From Microbacterium sp. LWH11-1.2 (GTDB lineage Bacteria; Actinomycetota; Actinomycetes; Actinomycetales; Microbacteriaceae): a stretch of 64,000 nt of DNA. Each line of letters starts with the position of its first letter. The stretch's first letter is position 1. The stretch is taken from contig NZ_CP151636.1 in the NCBI RefSeq assembly GCF_038397745.1, positions 930,001 through 994,000 on the forward strand, given 5' to 3'. The notes beneath the pieces are model-generated. The model had not been told where the DNA came from. It saw only the letters and a list, made by a program, of their open reading frames with translations, and did no database searches. The translations under genes were made by a program, and so were the position numbers. Positions 36,270 to 45,461 of this stretch are shown here, in pieces.

Positions 36270-36920
36270 TCACGCGTCGCGGCGACGGACGAGCGCCGCC
36301 GCGTGGGAGCGACTGCGCGCACCGAGCTTGGCCAGCACGTTCGACACGTGCGTCTTCACCGTGGGCACCGAGATGTGCAGGCGCTCGGCGAGCTGGGCGT
36401 TCGACCACCCCTGCAGGATGCCCTCGAGGATCTCCTGCTCGCGCGCCGTCAGCTCCGGCCGATCGCCCGGCTCCGTTCTCGGCGCGGTCGGTGTCGCGGC
36501 GCTCCGCGCGACGGCGGCGAGCGCCCTGCGGGTCACACGAGGATCCAGGGCGCCCTCCCCGGCGGCCACCGCACGCACCGCCGCGGCGAGCGCCGGAGCG
36601 TCGACCGTCTTCAGCAGGAAGCCCACGGCACCGGCGCTGATCGCACCGAGCACGAGATCGTCCTCATCGAAGCTCGTCAGCACCAGCACGTCACCGAGGC
36701 CCCGCTCGACGATCTCCCGAGTGGCGGAGATCCCGTCCCGACCCGGCATCCGCAGGTCCATCAGCACCACATCCGGTCGCAACGCCGCCGCGTTCCGCAC
36801 CGCGACGTCTCCGTCCGCCGCCTCTCCGACGACGGAGATGCCGTGCGCCTCCAGCATGATGCGCAGACCCGTCCGGATCGCACCGTGGTCGTCGGCCAGA
36901 AGCACCGTGGGCGCGTTCAC
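36270..36920 (-). CDS. LuxR/NarL-type response regulator
   Basis: 216 residues from GTG 36920. The receiver domain has DD (10-11), phosphoacceptor Asp55 (VVLMDLRMPG) and Lys in FLLKT. The C-terminal LuxR helix-turn-helix is LTAREQEILEGILQGWSNAQLAERLHISVPTVKTHVSNVLAKL in outline. It overlaps the sensor kinase gene by 4 bp (GTGA), so the two form a pair. The target genes are not evident. Confidence 0.95.
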   Translation of the reverse strand: MNAPTVLLADDHGAIRTGLRIMLEAHGISVVGEAADGDVAVRNAAALRPDVVLMDLRMPGRDGISATREIVERGLGDVLVLTSFDEDDLVLGAISAGAVGFLLKTVDAPALAAAVRAVAAGEGALDPRVTRRALAAVARSAATPTAPRTEPGDRPELTAREQEILEGILQGWSNAQLAERLHISVPTVKTHVSNVLAKLGARSRSHAAALVRRRDA

Positions 36921-38122
36921 GGGCGCACCTCGACCGGGATGCGGGCGGCGACCGACCATCCGTCGGACTCGGGGCCGGCGGCGAAGACGCCGCCCAGCGC
37001 TTCCACCCGCTCGCGGAGCATCTGCAGTCCCCATCCCTGGCCGCCGTGCGTGGCCGCGGCGTGGGCGACTCCGCCGCGCGACCGCACGAGCACTCGCACA
37101 TCGGTGTCCACGACCTCGATCGCGACGTCCACGTCCGCTCCGCTCGCATGTCGGATGCCGTTGGCCAGGGCCTCTCTCACGACCCGCACGACGGCCTGCT
37201 CGGCGGCGCCTCCCACGCCCTCGACGTCCGTCGCAGAGAAGCGGATGCCGAGACCCGCGCGCCTCGCCTCGTCGACGATGCCCTCGAGGTCGGTCCATCC
37301 GGGAGTGGAGGAGAACGCGCCGTCGCCCCGGCGGAGCACCGAGATCATCGAGCGCAGCGCGCCATGAGCGTCGAGACCGGCGTCGCGCACGGCCTGCAGC
37401 GCATCGCGGTCGGTGACCGGATCCGGAGCGGTCGCCAGCGCGGCCTCGGCGCGGATGGCCATCGCCATCACATGACCGGCGACGACGTCGTGCAGCTCCC
37501 TCGCCATGGTCTCGCGTTCGCGCTGCACGGCCTCCGCCTGCTCCCGTTCGGCGACGGCGGCCGCATCATCGGCGCGCTGCCGATGGAGCTCCGCGAGCTC
37601 GTTCGCCTGCGAGACCGCGACCGCCCACCAGTAGTCGGTGCCGACGAAGGCGCCGAACTGCACCGCCACCAGGAAGGCCACCGGGACGGAGGCGTCCGAC
37701 AGGGCCAGCGCGCCGAAGAACATCGTGACCACCGCGACCGCACTGGCGATGAGCAGTCGGGTACGCATGCGGGGTGAGGCGACGAAGGCCGCGGTCCACA
37801 GCACGTCGAGCAGGATGATCACGGGCCCGAGCCCGCCGATCGTCAGCAGGTCGACCGTGAACAGGACGGCCGCCGCGACCAGCGAGAGGATCGGGAAGCG
37901 CCGCTTCAGGAGGACGGCGATGCAGCCCGGAAGGGCCGTCGCCAGCGTCCACCACGGCGAGACGTCGGCGTCGAGGAGCGAGAAGATGCTCCAGACGCCG
38001 CTGAAGCCGAGCGCGGCACTCAGCACGCAGAACAGTCCGATGAGGACCGCATCGATCAGGGGGCGGCGCGCTCGGGACCAGGTGCGGATCCGCTCCGCCG
38101 TCGCCTCCTGCATGGTCTTCAT
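36917..38122 (-). CDS. Two-component sensor histidine kinase (HisKA_3)
   Basis: About 401 residues from ATG 38122; starts at 38149 and 38113 are also possible because none has a clear SD. The N-terminal half holds four or five membrane helices. The H-box is ERETMARELHDVVAGHVMAM (phospho-His in ELHD) and the C-terminal ATPase has GGQGWGLQMLRERVEALGG. The NarL/DesK-type kinase partners the regulator encoded just downstream. Most of the sensor is membrane-embedded, so it may sense envelope state. Confidence 0.93.
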   Translation of the reverse strand: MKTMQEATAERIRTWSRARRPLIDAVLIGLFCVLSAALGFSGVWSIFSLLDADVSPWWTLATALPGCIAVLLKRRFPILSLVAAAVLFTVDLLTIGGLGPVIILLDVLWTAAFVASPRMRTRLLIASAVAVVTMFFGALALSDASVPVAFLVAVQFGAFVGTDYWWAVAVSQANELAELHRQRADDAAAVAEREQAEAVQRERETMARELHDVVAGHVMAMAIRAEAALATAPDPVTDRDALQAVRDAGLDAHGALRSMISVLRRGDGAFSSTPGWTDLEGIVDEARRAGLGIRFSATDVEGVGGAAEQAVVRVVREALANGIRHASGADVDVAIEVVDTDVRVLVRSRGGVAHAAATHGGQGWGLQMLRERVEALGGVFAAGPESDGWSVAARIPVEVRP

Positions 38123-38230
38123 GCAACCACGACGGCGCCGACGGCGCATCCGACGAAGGGATGAGGCCGGACGGGCGGAACGGGACTTTCGCCCGATCCG
38201 TCGTGCGCGCCTGTCGTCGAGCGTGGAGGC

Positions 38231-39079
38231 ATGGAACTGTTCGGCGGACTCCCGCTTCCCCTCTCCCTGGCCCTCCTGGCACTGATCGACGGCCTCAGCG
38301 TCGGGACCCTGCTCATCCCGGTGTTCCTCCTGCTCAATCCGGGCCGTGTCCGGGCGGGACGCATCCTCCTCTACCTGGCGACGATCGCGGCGTTCTACCT
38401 CGTGGTCGGACTCCTCTTCCTGTGGGGCCTCGTGAATCTGGTCGATGTGGCCGCGGACTTCCTCGCGTCGCCCGCGGGGCTGATCACGCGCCTGGTCGTG
38501 GGGGCCGCGCTGCTCATCACCGCGTTCGTGATGCCCACCGGCACGAAGGTCGAGACACGATCGGCATCGGCCGTCATATCAGCCCCGGCGTCGGGGAGCG
38601 TCGCTCCGCGGATCTCCCCGTGGACCGGCATGCCCGTCCGCGACGCGGAGGCCGAGGATCGGCCGGCGCCGCAGCCGGGTCGGATCACCCGCTGGCGCGA
38701 GCGCCTGCTCGACCCTCGCACCCGCGGCACCGCGGTGATGGCGGTCGCGGTCGCCGCCGGTCTTGTCGAGGTCGCGACGATGCTCCCCTACATCGTCGCG
38801 ATGACCATGCTGGCGGATGCCGGCGTCGGCACGCCGCTTCGGGTGCTGTCGCTCGTCGGCTACTGCGCACTGATGGTCCTCCCGGCCGTCGTGCTGCTCA
38901 TCCTCCGACTTGTCGCCGCTCCGCTGGTGCAGCGGCCGCTCGAACGGTTCGCCGCCTGGATGGAGCGCACCGGCGCAGAGAACACCGCGTGGATCATCGG
39001 CATCATCGGCTTCCTCATCGCGCGCTCCGCAGCCACCGAGCTCGGGATCTTCGACGCCCTGTCCCGGCTCGGCGGCTGA
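38231..39079 (+). CDS. GAP-family membrane protein (Sap-like)
   Basis: 282 residues, with six membrane helices in two bundles of three separated by a polar loop (about 105-160). LALLALIDGLSVGTLLIPVFLLLNPGRVRAGRILLYLATI matches the GAP/sulfolipid-addressing (Sap) family, thought to help export glycolipids. ATG 38231 is divergent from the sensor kinase gene. The actual cargo is unknown. Confidence 0.85.
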   Translation: MELFGGLPLPLSLALLALIDGLSVGTLLIPVFLLLNPGRVRAGRILLYLATIAAFYLVVGLLFLWGLVNLVDVAADFLASPAGLITRLVVGAALLITAFVMPTGTKVETRSASAVISAPASGSVAPRISPWTGMPVRDAEAEDRPAPQPGRITRWRERLLDPRTRGTAVMAVAVAAGLVEVATMLPYIVAMTMLADAGVGTPLRVLSLVGYCALMVLPAVVLLILRLVAAPLVQRPLERFAAWMERTGAENTAWIIGIIGFLIARSAATELGIFDALSRLGG

Positions 39080-39138
39080 ACCTCCCGCGCGCCGCATCGA
39101 CGCACGTCGGCCGGGTCGGATGCCGTTAGGCTCGACGG

Positions 39139-39834
39139 GTGCGTCTCGTCATCGCCCGCTGCTCGGTCGACTACACCGGTCGGCTCAATGCCCATCTCCC
39201 TCTCGCCACGCGTCTGCTCGTGCACAAGGGAGACGGGAGTCTGCTCGTGCACTCCGACGGCGGCAGCTACAAGCCGCTGAACTGGATGAGCCCGCCGTGC
39301 TCGCTCTCCAGCGAGGAGCCCGGCGAGGAGGAGGCGAGTGCCGGCGTCGTCGAGGTCTGGCGCGTCACGCACAAGAAGACCGGCGACGCCCTCCGCGTGC
39401 AGATCTACGAGATCATCCACGACACGTCGCACGAGCTGGGCGTCGACCCCGGCCTGCAGAAGGACGGCGTCGAGGCCGACCTGCAGCGGCTGCTGGCCGA
39501 ACAGGTCGACCGCATCTCGGAGGGCGCGACCCTCGTGCGCCGTGAGTACCCGACGGCGATCGGCCCGGTCGATCTGCTGGTGCGGGATGCCGACGGCGCC
39601 GCCATCGCGGTCGAGATCAAGCGCCGCGGCGACATCGACGGCGTCGAGCAGCTCACCCGCTACCTCGAGCTCCTCGGGCGCGACCCGCACCTCTCCCCCG
39701 TGCAGGGCGTCTTCGCCGCGCAGGAGATCAAGCCCCAGGCGCGCGTGCTCGCCGAGGACCGCGGCATCCGGTGCCTCGTGCTGGACTACGACGACATGAA
39801 GGGCATCGAGTCCGGAATCCCCCGCCTGTTCTGA
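39139..39834 (+). CDS. nucS: Mismatch-specific endonuclease NucS
   Basis: 231 residues from GTG 39139. The N-terminal dimer/DNA-binding domain starts [20 protein letters not shown]; the C-terminal RecB-like nuclease has [37 protein letters not shown], with the D...E-x-K catalytic triad. NucS replaces MutS/MutL mismatch repair in actinobacteria and acts with the sliding clamp. The C-terminus (SGIPRLF) may be a clamp-binding tail. Confidence 0.96.
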   Translation: MRLVIARCSVDYTGRLNAHLPLATRLLVHKGDGSLLVHSDGGSYKPLNWMSPPCSLSSEEPGEEEASAGVVEVWRVTHKKTGDALRVQIYEIIHDTSHELGVDPGLQKDGVEADLQRLLAEQVDRISEGATLVRREYPTAIGPVDLLVRDADGAAIAVEIKRRGDIDGVEQLTRYLELLGRDPHLSPVQGVFAAQEIKPQARVLAEDRGIRCLVLDYDDMKGIESGIPRLF

Positions 39835-39954
39835 GGTTCGAAGGCCGATCAGCTCCATCAGCACTTCCGGCTCCTGTCCATGTCTCTCCGCAGTTGCTTC
39901 GGACTATAGAGGGCCTCTCGAGGGCGGTGCGCAAACCGTGGAGAACACCATCCG

Positions 39955-39970
39955 CTGCACACCTGTGCAG
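39955..39970. promoter_or_regulatory. 7-2-7 dyad upstream of the HAD gene
   Basis: CTGCACA-CC-TGTGCAG is a perfect dyad ending 39 bp before the HAD start. It could be an operator; no matching regulator gene is adjacent. Confidence 0.4.
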
Positions 39971-40009
39971 GAGGAGATGACGTCCACCCACGGCCCGTAG
40001 GCTGGAGGC

Positions 40010-40678
40010 ATGCCCTCTTCTTCTCCCTTTTCGTGCGTGCTCTGGGACGTCGACGGCACCATCGTCGACGCCTCCGTCGGCATCCTGCGACGCCTGAATG
40101 TCGCCCTCACCCACTTCGGCCGGCCGGCGCCGACCCGCGAGGAGCTGATCCACTGGATCGGTCCGCCGATGTTCCAGTCGTTCCAGGACCAGGCCGGCAT
40201 GACCCCTGCCGAATCCGCGGAAGCCGTGACCTTCTATCGCACACTCGGCAAGGCCGACGGCTACACGACCGATGCCGCGACGTACCCCGGCATCACCGAG
40301 CTGATCCACGATCTGCATGCGGCGGGAGTGCCGCAGGCGACGGCGAGCTCGAAGCCGGAGATCCAGGTCGACGCCCTGATCGACCACTTCGGCCTGCGCC
40401 CGTCATTCCTCACGACCGTCGGTGCCACGCCTGACGAGTCGACCCTCGCCTCCAAGACCGACATCGTCGCCGAGGCCCTGCGCCGTCTGAAGGAGCTCGG
40501 CGCCGACACGTCGAGGCCCGTGCTCGTCGGCGACCGGCACCACGACGTCGAGGGCGGCAACGCCAACGGCGTCCCGGTGATCTTCGTCGAGTGGGGTTTC
40601 AGCGATCAGCACGAGGGAGACGAGGCGGCATTCCGCGCCGCCTCGGTCGACGAACTGCGCGCTCTGCTCCTGGCCTGA
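40010..40678 (+). CDS. HAD-family phosphatase (Gph/PGP-like)
   Basis: 222 residues. Motif I is LWDVDGTIVDA, motif II ATASSKPEIQ, the Lys SKTDIV, and motif IV VLVGDRHHDVEGG. The cap domain makes it a subclass IA enzyme like phosphoglycolate phosphatase or PpaX. The substrate is not certain. Transcription ends at the strong hairpin shared with cspA. Confidence 0.94.
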   Translation: MPSSSPFSCVLWDVDGTIVDASVGILRRLNVALTHFGRPAPTREELIHWIGPPMFQSFQDQAGMTPAESAEAVTFYRTLGKADGYTTDAATYPGITELIHDLHAAGVPQATASSKPEIQVDALIDHFGLRPSFLTTVGATPDESTLASKTDIVAEALRRLKELGADTSRPVLVGDRHHDVEGGNANGVPVIFVEWGFSDQHEGDEAAFRAASVDELRALLLA

Positions 40679-40712
40679 AGGGGGCCGAGGCCCTCGAATC
40701 GGGCCCGAAAAG

Positions 40713-40767
40713 CACAGAACTCCCCGCCGGATGTCGCACGAGGCGAATCCGGACGGGGAGTTCTGTG
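40713..40767. terminator. Bidirectional terminator between HAD gene and cold-shock gene
   Basis: A 14-bp perfect outer stem (CACAGAACTCCCCG 40713-40726 with 40754-40767) encloses a 6-bp inner stem (CCGGAT 40727-40732 with ATCCGG 40747-40752). It lies 35 bp after the HAD stop and 13 bp after the convergent cold-shock stop, so it can end both transcripts. Confidence 0.88.
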
Positions 40768-40779
40768 ATTCGCCCGCTC

Positions 40780-40986
40780 TTAGAGCGGACGGATGTTCTC
40801 TGCCTGCAGGCCCTTGGGGCCCTGCGCGACATCGAACTCGACTCGCTGGTTCTCATCGAGAGACCGGTAGCCGGATGATTCGATGGCGGAGTAGTGCGCG
40901 AAAACGTCAGCGCCGCCGTCGTCGGGGGAGATGAAGCCGAAGCCCTTCTCCGAGTTGAACCACTTGACCGTGCCCTGAGTGCTCAT
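40780..40986 (-). CDS. cspA: Cold-shock protein
   Basis: 68 residues. RNP1 is KGFGFIS (14-20) and RNP2-like VFAHYSAI (28-35), with the usual [10 protein letters not shown] start. It is a single-stranded nucleic acid chaperone. A long untranslated region lies upstream, as is common for csp genes that are controlled after transcription. The stop is TAA, unusual in this window. Confidence 0.97.
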   Translation of the reverse strand: MSTQGTVKWFNSEKGFGFISPDDGGADVFAHYSAIESSGYRSLDENQRVEFDVAQGPKGLQAENIRPL

Positions 40987-41717
40987 GTACTGCCTGTTCG
41001 TTCTACTGATGAAGAAGCCGACGCAGGTATGCCCCGACATCGCTAACGGTAGTGGAGGCGGCCCCGAGGGGAAGAGCGCGGGCAAGAAGGTAACCCAAAT
41101 GTTGCAAGAGCGGCATCCGGCCGTCACACGGCCGGCTGGCTGACCGGAGGCATCGGGCACCTCGAACGTGCCCGGAAAATGGTGTGGCCCTCACCGCGGG
41201 GGGAGCGATGAGGGCCGAAGACGACCGGAGGGTGCGTCAGAAACAGCCTAACCCTTTTTCCATGCTCTTGTCCCCCTTTTGGGGGACAAAATCGAAAATC
41301 GGTGGGAGGATGGTCGATAGCGGCCCCCTCGAATAGTCCATTGGGGACTGAACTACTCGAGAGGGCCCAATCGCGCGCACGGATCGTCTTGCCTCTGGGG
41401 AAGGCAGCCCGTCCTCTGGGGAGAGACGGAGACGATCGATCCCCTTGTGCACGCACCTTCACCATAGGGGAGGATGCGCGATCGGCGCCATGGACCCGTC
41501 GGGTGAGCACGATCCGCGAACGTCGAGACGCTCATCCCCCGCATTCAGGCCGCTCCGCTCCGCTTCGGGCGCCTCCACCGCACCCGGCCCTGCGTGATGG
41601 CGATGCCGAGCACGACGACACATGCGGCGTTTCGCGCGACGCAAGCACCGGCGGACTTCGGCCATCGCTTCCGCTCTTGCGGACGTTCTCCCGCTCCATC
41701 GCGGGTAGCCTGAGGCG
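40987..41717. other. 731-bp non-coding region between cspA and the aroE-like gene
   Basis: No open frame here has credible codon use or a ribosome binding site. The cspA leader occupies the first part. From 41117 to 41437 there are at least six stem-loops, listed separately as a candidate structured RNA. From about 41440 to 41717 I see nothing except a possible minus-strand -10 (TATGGT, complement of 41461-41466). Confidence 0.7.
41117..41437. ncRNA. Candidate structured RNA locus (six stem-loops)
   Basis: Stems: 41117-41124/41128-41135 (8 bp); 41154-41160/41168-41174 (7 bp); 41186-41193/41209-41216 (8 bp); 41268-41276/41281-41289 (9 bp, TTTT loop); 41322-41337/41352-41367 (14 of 16 bp). Last is a three-way junction with outer stem 41382-41389/41430-41437 enclosing two hairpins (41390-41406 and 41409-41429) whose loops share TCTGGGGA. 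All but the fifth are perfect. The strand is unknown, and I could not match it to tmRNA, RNase P or SRP RNA. Confidence 0.45.
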
Positions 41718-41723
41718 GTGACG

Positions 41724-42539
41724 ATGCTGAACAAGGACATGACGCTGTGCATCTCGCTGTCGGCGCGGCCGAGCAACAACGGCACGCGGTTCCACAACTT
41801 CCTCTACGAGGCGCTCGAGCTCAACTGGATCTACAAGGCCTTCGCCCCGACCGACCTCGGCCAGGCCATCGCCGGCGTGCGCGGTCTCGGCATCCGCGGC
41901 TGCGCGATCTCGATGCCCTATAAAGAGGACGTCATCGCGCTCGTCGATCGGATGGATCCGTCGGCGACCGCGATCGACTCGGTCAACACGATCGTGAACG
42001 ACGACGGCGTGCTCACCGCGTACAACACCGACTACTCCGCCATCGCGCAGCTGATCGAGCGCAACGGTCTCGATGCCGGGTCGTCGGTGCTGCTGCGGGG
42101 CTCGGGCGGCATGGCGAAGGCGACGGCTGCGGCCTTCCGCGACGCAGGATTCACCGACGTGACGATCATCGCCCGCAACGAGGCGAACGGCGGCGCCCTG
42201 GCCCGGCTCTACGGGTTCGACTGGCTCCCGGATGCCGGTGCCGCCACAGCCGATGTGCTCGTGAACGTCACCCCCATCGGCATGGCGGGAGGAGCCGAGG
42301 AGCACGCACTCTCGTTCCCGGCCGAGACGATCGCCGCGGCATCCGTCGTCTTCGACGTCGTCGCGCTCCCGGCCGAGACCCCCTTCGTGGCTGCGGGGCG
42401 CGCGGCGGGCAAGACCGTCATCACCGGCGCCGAGGTGGCGACGCTGCAGGCGTTGGAGCAGTTCGTGCTCTACACCGGCATCCGTCCTTCTTCCGACCAG
42501 GTGCGCGCGGCCGAGGAGTTCATGCGTGACGCACGGTGA
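41724..42539 (+). CDS. Shikimate dehydrogenase-like protein
   Basis: 271 residues from ATG 41724 (GAGG 8 nt upstream); GTG 41718 is an alternative. It has the substrate side motif LSARPSNNGTRFHN (AroE has G-x-P-x-x-H-S-x-S-P), Lys in MPYKED, the NTDY motif, and the NAD(P) loop LLRGSGGMAKA. The substrate motif differs from AroE, so this is the AroE-like paralogue group rather than the biosynthetic enzyme. It stands alone in the window. Confidence 0.85.
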   Translation: MLNKDMTLCISLSARPSNNGTRFHNFLYEALELNWIYKAFAPTDLGQAIAGVRGLGIRGCAISMPYKEDVIALVDRMDPSATAIDSVNTIVNDDGVLTAYNTDYSAIAQLIERNGLDAGSSVLLRGSGGMAKATAAAFRDAGFTDVTIIARNEANGGALARLYGFDWLPDAGAATADVLVNVTPIGMAGGAEEHALSFPAETIAAASVVFDVVALPAETPFVAAGRAAGKTVITGAEVATLQALEQFVLYTGIRPSSDQVRAAEEFMRDAR

Positions 42540-42601
42540 ACGAGCCGTCGGATAAGCGGAAGTTCGTGATCGGGAGCACGATACCTGGGTAGCCTAGGCG
42601 C

Positions 42602-44443
42602 ATGAGCGCGCCTCGCATCGCCCCACGGTCCATCGCCCGGCGGACGACCGCCGCCCTCGCCGCCACGGCGATCGCGGCACTCGTGCTGGCGGCGTGCACG
42701 GGCGGCGGCGACGAGGGCACGACGACCGACGGCAGCCAGGGCTTCCCCGATGACGGGTGCACGCACATCACCATCGCGACCTCGTCGGAGAAGGTGAACA
42801 TGCTCGACGAGCTGGCCGCGGCGTTCAAGGACTCCCCGGAGCACGAAGGCCTCGAGACCTGCGCCACCGTGCGGCCGACCAACGTCTCCTCGGGCAACGC
42901 CGCCCGCTACCTCACGGCGGGAGACGACTGGCCGAGCGACGACCGCGCGCTCTGGCCCACGCTCTGGTCGCCTGCATCCACCGTCTGGACCGACCGCGTC
43001 GCCGCGGCCGCATCGCCGAGCCTCGTCGGCGAGCCCGCGTCGTTCACGCGCACGCCTGTCGTGTTCGGGATGCCGGAGCCGATGGCGAAGGCGCTCGGCT
43101 ACCCCGAGAAGCCGATCAGCATCACCGACCTCGAGGGGCTCTGCCAGGACCCGAGCGGATGGGGCAGCGTCGGCAAGGACATCTGGGGCGCATTCAAGAT
43201 CTCGAAGACGAACCCGAACACCTCGACCACGGGTCTCTCCACGATCCTGATGCAGTCCTACGAGGCATCCGGCAAGGCGGACGCGCTCACCTCCGAGGAC
43301 GTGGATGCCGCGGCCGATTTCTCGCGCGTGTTCGAGGAGTGCGTGATCCACTACGGCGACACGACCGGCAACGTGCTGTCGACGCTCTACGACGAGACGC
43401 AGAACGGCGCCAACGGCTCGGCCTACGTCTCGGCGGTCGCGCTCGAGGAGACCTCGCTGCTGAACTACAACCAGGGCAACCCCGACTCGCACACCGTGCA
43501 GCCGGGCGAGACCCTGACCCCGCCCAAGACCAAGCTCGTGGCGGTGTATCCCGCCGGCGGCTCGATGTGGTCGGACAACCCGGTCACGGTCCTCGGGGCC
43601 GACTGGGTCACGGCCGAACAGCGCGCGGCCGGCGAGGCGTTCGCGGAGTTCCTGCAGTCCACGCCGGCGCAGAAGGTCCTGCCGGAGTACGGGTTCCGCC
43701 CGCTCGACGAATCGGTTCCCCTCGGCGACCTGTTCACGGCGAAGTTCGGCGTCGACCCCGCGCAGCCGGCCGTCACGCTCCCCAAGCCCGAGGTCGACGT
43801 GATCTCCACGGCCATCGACCAGTGGACGCAGGTGCGCAAGCCCTCGTCCGTGCTCGAGCTCATCGACATCTCCGGCTCGATGGACGACCCGATCGGCGAC
43901 GGCCGCTCCCGGCTCGACGGCGCGATCGAGGGCGCGCAGACGACGCTCGGTCACTTCCGCTCCTCCGATGAGGTCGGCGTCTGGGCGTTCACGACCGGCA
44001 TCTCGTCCGACGAGGGCGACGGCATCCAGGTGCTGCGCGACGTCACGGCCCTCGGAGCCGACGGTGAGAAGCTCGACTCCTCGCTCGACGACCTGCGCTA
44101 TGCGCAGCGCAACGGCACGCCCCTCTACGACGCGGTGCTCACGGCGTACGAGGCCATGAGCGAGCGCGCCGAACCGGGACGCATCAACGCGATCGTCGTG
44201 CTGTCCGACGGCGAGGACACGGATTCCACCACCTCTCTCGACTCGCTGATCGCGAAGATCGGCAAGAGCTCGAAGGAGGGCGGCGACGACGCCCCGGTGC
44301 GCATCTTCACGATCGCCTACGGCGAGGGAGCCGACCCCACGGCGCTGCAGCGCATCGCGGACGCCACCGGCGGCCAGATGTTCGACGCCTCGGATGCCGA
44401 GCGCATCGATCTCGTCTTCGCCTCCGTGATCAACAACTTCTGA
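42602..44443 (+). CDS. Lipoprotein: solute-binding domain plus VWA domain
   Basis: 613 residues. A lipoprotein signal ends at the lipobox LAAC (Cys32). Residues about 50-390 resemble an extracellular solute-binding protein (ITIATSSEKVNMLDELAAAFKD and similar). The C-terminal 190 residues are a VWA domain with intact MIDAS (DISGSM, Asp422) and LSDGEDTDS. It is anchored on the outer face of the membrane. The following gene starts 7 bp later. This binding-protein/VWA pairing occurs in actinobacteria; the ligand is unknown. Confidence 0.92.
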   Translation: MSAPRIAPRSIARRTTAALAATAIAALVLAACTGGGDEGTTTDGSQGFPDDGCTHITIATSSEKVNMLDELAAAFKDSPEHEGLETCATVRPTNVSSGNAARYLTAGDDWPSDDRALWPTLWSPASTVWTDRVAAAASPSLVGEPASFTRTPVVFGMPEPMAKALGYPEKPISITDLEGLCQDPSGWGSVGKDIWGAFKISKTNPNTSTTGLSTILMQSYEASGKADALTSEDVDAAADFSRVFEECVIHYGDTTGNVLSTLYDETQNGANGSAYVSAVALEETSLLNYNQGNPDSHTVQPGETLTPPKTKLVAVYPAGGSMWSDNPVTVLGADWVTAEQRAAGEAFAEFLQSTPAQKVLPEYGFRPLDESVPLGDLFTAKFGVDPAQPAVTLPKPEVDVISTAIDQWTQVRKPSSVLELIDISGSMDDPIGDGRSRLDGAIEGAQTTLGHFRSSDEVGVWAFTTGISSDEGDGIQVLRDVTALGADGEKLDSSLDDLRYAQRNGTPLYDAVLTAYEAMSERAEPGRINAIVVLSDGEDTDSTTSLDSLIAKIGKSSKEGGDDAPVRIFTIAYGEGADPTALQRIADATGGQMFDASDAERIDLVFASVINNF

Positions 44444-44450
44444 GGTGGGA

Positions 44451-45455
44451 ATGTTCATCGCCGCGGCATCCGATCCCAGCGGGGTCGACGACGCCATCGC
44501 CGCACTCCAGTCGGGGAACATCTACGTCGCGCCGAAGGTGCCGGACGCGTCGGGGGTGACGGATGCTCTGACGGGCGTCGTGCCCGACGACGGGTCGATC
44601 GCGGTCGTGGTGCTGCCGGAGGGCGCGGACATCAGCAGCGTCTACGCCCTCGAGATCCTCGACAGGCTGACCGAGCGTTCACCCCAGCAGACGATCGTGC
44701 TCGCCGTGGGTGACGACGTGCAGGCGGATTCAACCGTGATCGGCAGCGAAGAGGCCCTGCGCATCGCCAACGAGAGCGAGAGCGCGGCGGGCGGCGACAC
44801 GCAGGCGGCGCTCGTCGAGACCGTGCAGCAGATCGTCGAGGAGAGCCCGTCATCTCCCGGGGGTTCGGTCGGCGGCGGCGCGGACTTCCTCCTGCCGGTC
44901 GTGATCGGCGGCGTGGTGATCGTCGCGGGCATCGGCACCGCGATCGGCCTGATCGCCCGGCGCCGCAGAAAGCCCGCGGCGAGCGCGGATCCGGTGCCGG
45001 CCGGCATCCGTCTGCGGGTGAACCGCCTGCGCGAGCTGCGCGCCGATTACGCGTCGCTTCCGGGCAATCCGGTCGCGGCGGAGACGGCAGCCGGCATCGA
45101 CGCGCTCGCCTCGCATGTCGAGCAGCTGTTCGTGCGCCTCGACGCGAAGGCCGGCGAGGACCAGGGCGTGCTGGCCGAGGCGGAGTACTCCGACAAGCTC
45201 GCCCGACTCGTGGCGGCGCTCGACCGCGACTATCTGCTCGATCTGCTGACGCGCCCTGATCTGTGGGATGCGCCGGACGAGCGCGTCGGCGAGGTCCGCG
45301 AGGCACTCGCCGCCGTGTCGACGCAGATCGTCGACAACATCAAGCAGGTGAACGCCCGCAAGGGACTGCTGTTCCAGGTGTCGCTGGATTCGCTGATCGG
45401 GCGCTCCGAGCTGCGCGACTGGGAGCGGCAGTTCAAGAAGAGCGCGGGAGAGTGA
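44451..45455 (+). CDS. Membrane protein, partner of the VWA lipoprotein
   Basis: ATG 44451 behind GAGGTGGGA gives 334 residues. An N-terminal domain (about 1-135) of TPM/Rv1476-like type (VVLPEGADISSVYALEILDRLTERSP) is followed by one membrane helix (about 145-165, LLPVVIGGVVIVAGIGTAIGLIARRRR) and a helical cytoplasmic domain of 165 residues. It is co-transcribed with the lipoprotein. No function is known. Confidence 0.82.
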   Translation: MFIAAASDPSGVDDAIAALQSGNIYVAPKVPDASGVTDALTGVVPDDGSIAVVVLPEGADISSVYALEILDRLTERSPQQTIVLAVGDDVQADSTVIGSEEALRIANESESAAGGDTQAALVETVQQIVEESPSSPGGSVGGGADFLLPVVIGGVVIVAGIGTAIGLIARRRRKPAASADPVPAGIRLRVNRLRELRADYASLPGNPVAAETAAGIDALASHVEQLFVRLDAKAGEDQGVLAEAEYSDKLARLVAALDRDYLLDLLTRPDLWDAPDERVGEVREALAAVSTQIVDNIKQVNARKGLLFQVSLDSLIGRSELRDWERQFKKSAGE

Positions 45456-45461
45456 CCCGGT

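Noticed and set aside
41040..41175. T-arm-like GTTCGAG loop in a 7-bp stem and a CCGCCTCCACTA string on the minus strand, suggesting tmRNA or tRNA
   Set aside because: The T-loop consensus is not met and the acceptor and other arms cannot be built around it.
41302..41721. 139-codon open frame in the non-coding region
   Set aside because: No ribosome binding site, Arg/Ser/Pro-rich composition typical of an unread high-GC frame, and it runs into the aroE-like start.
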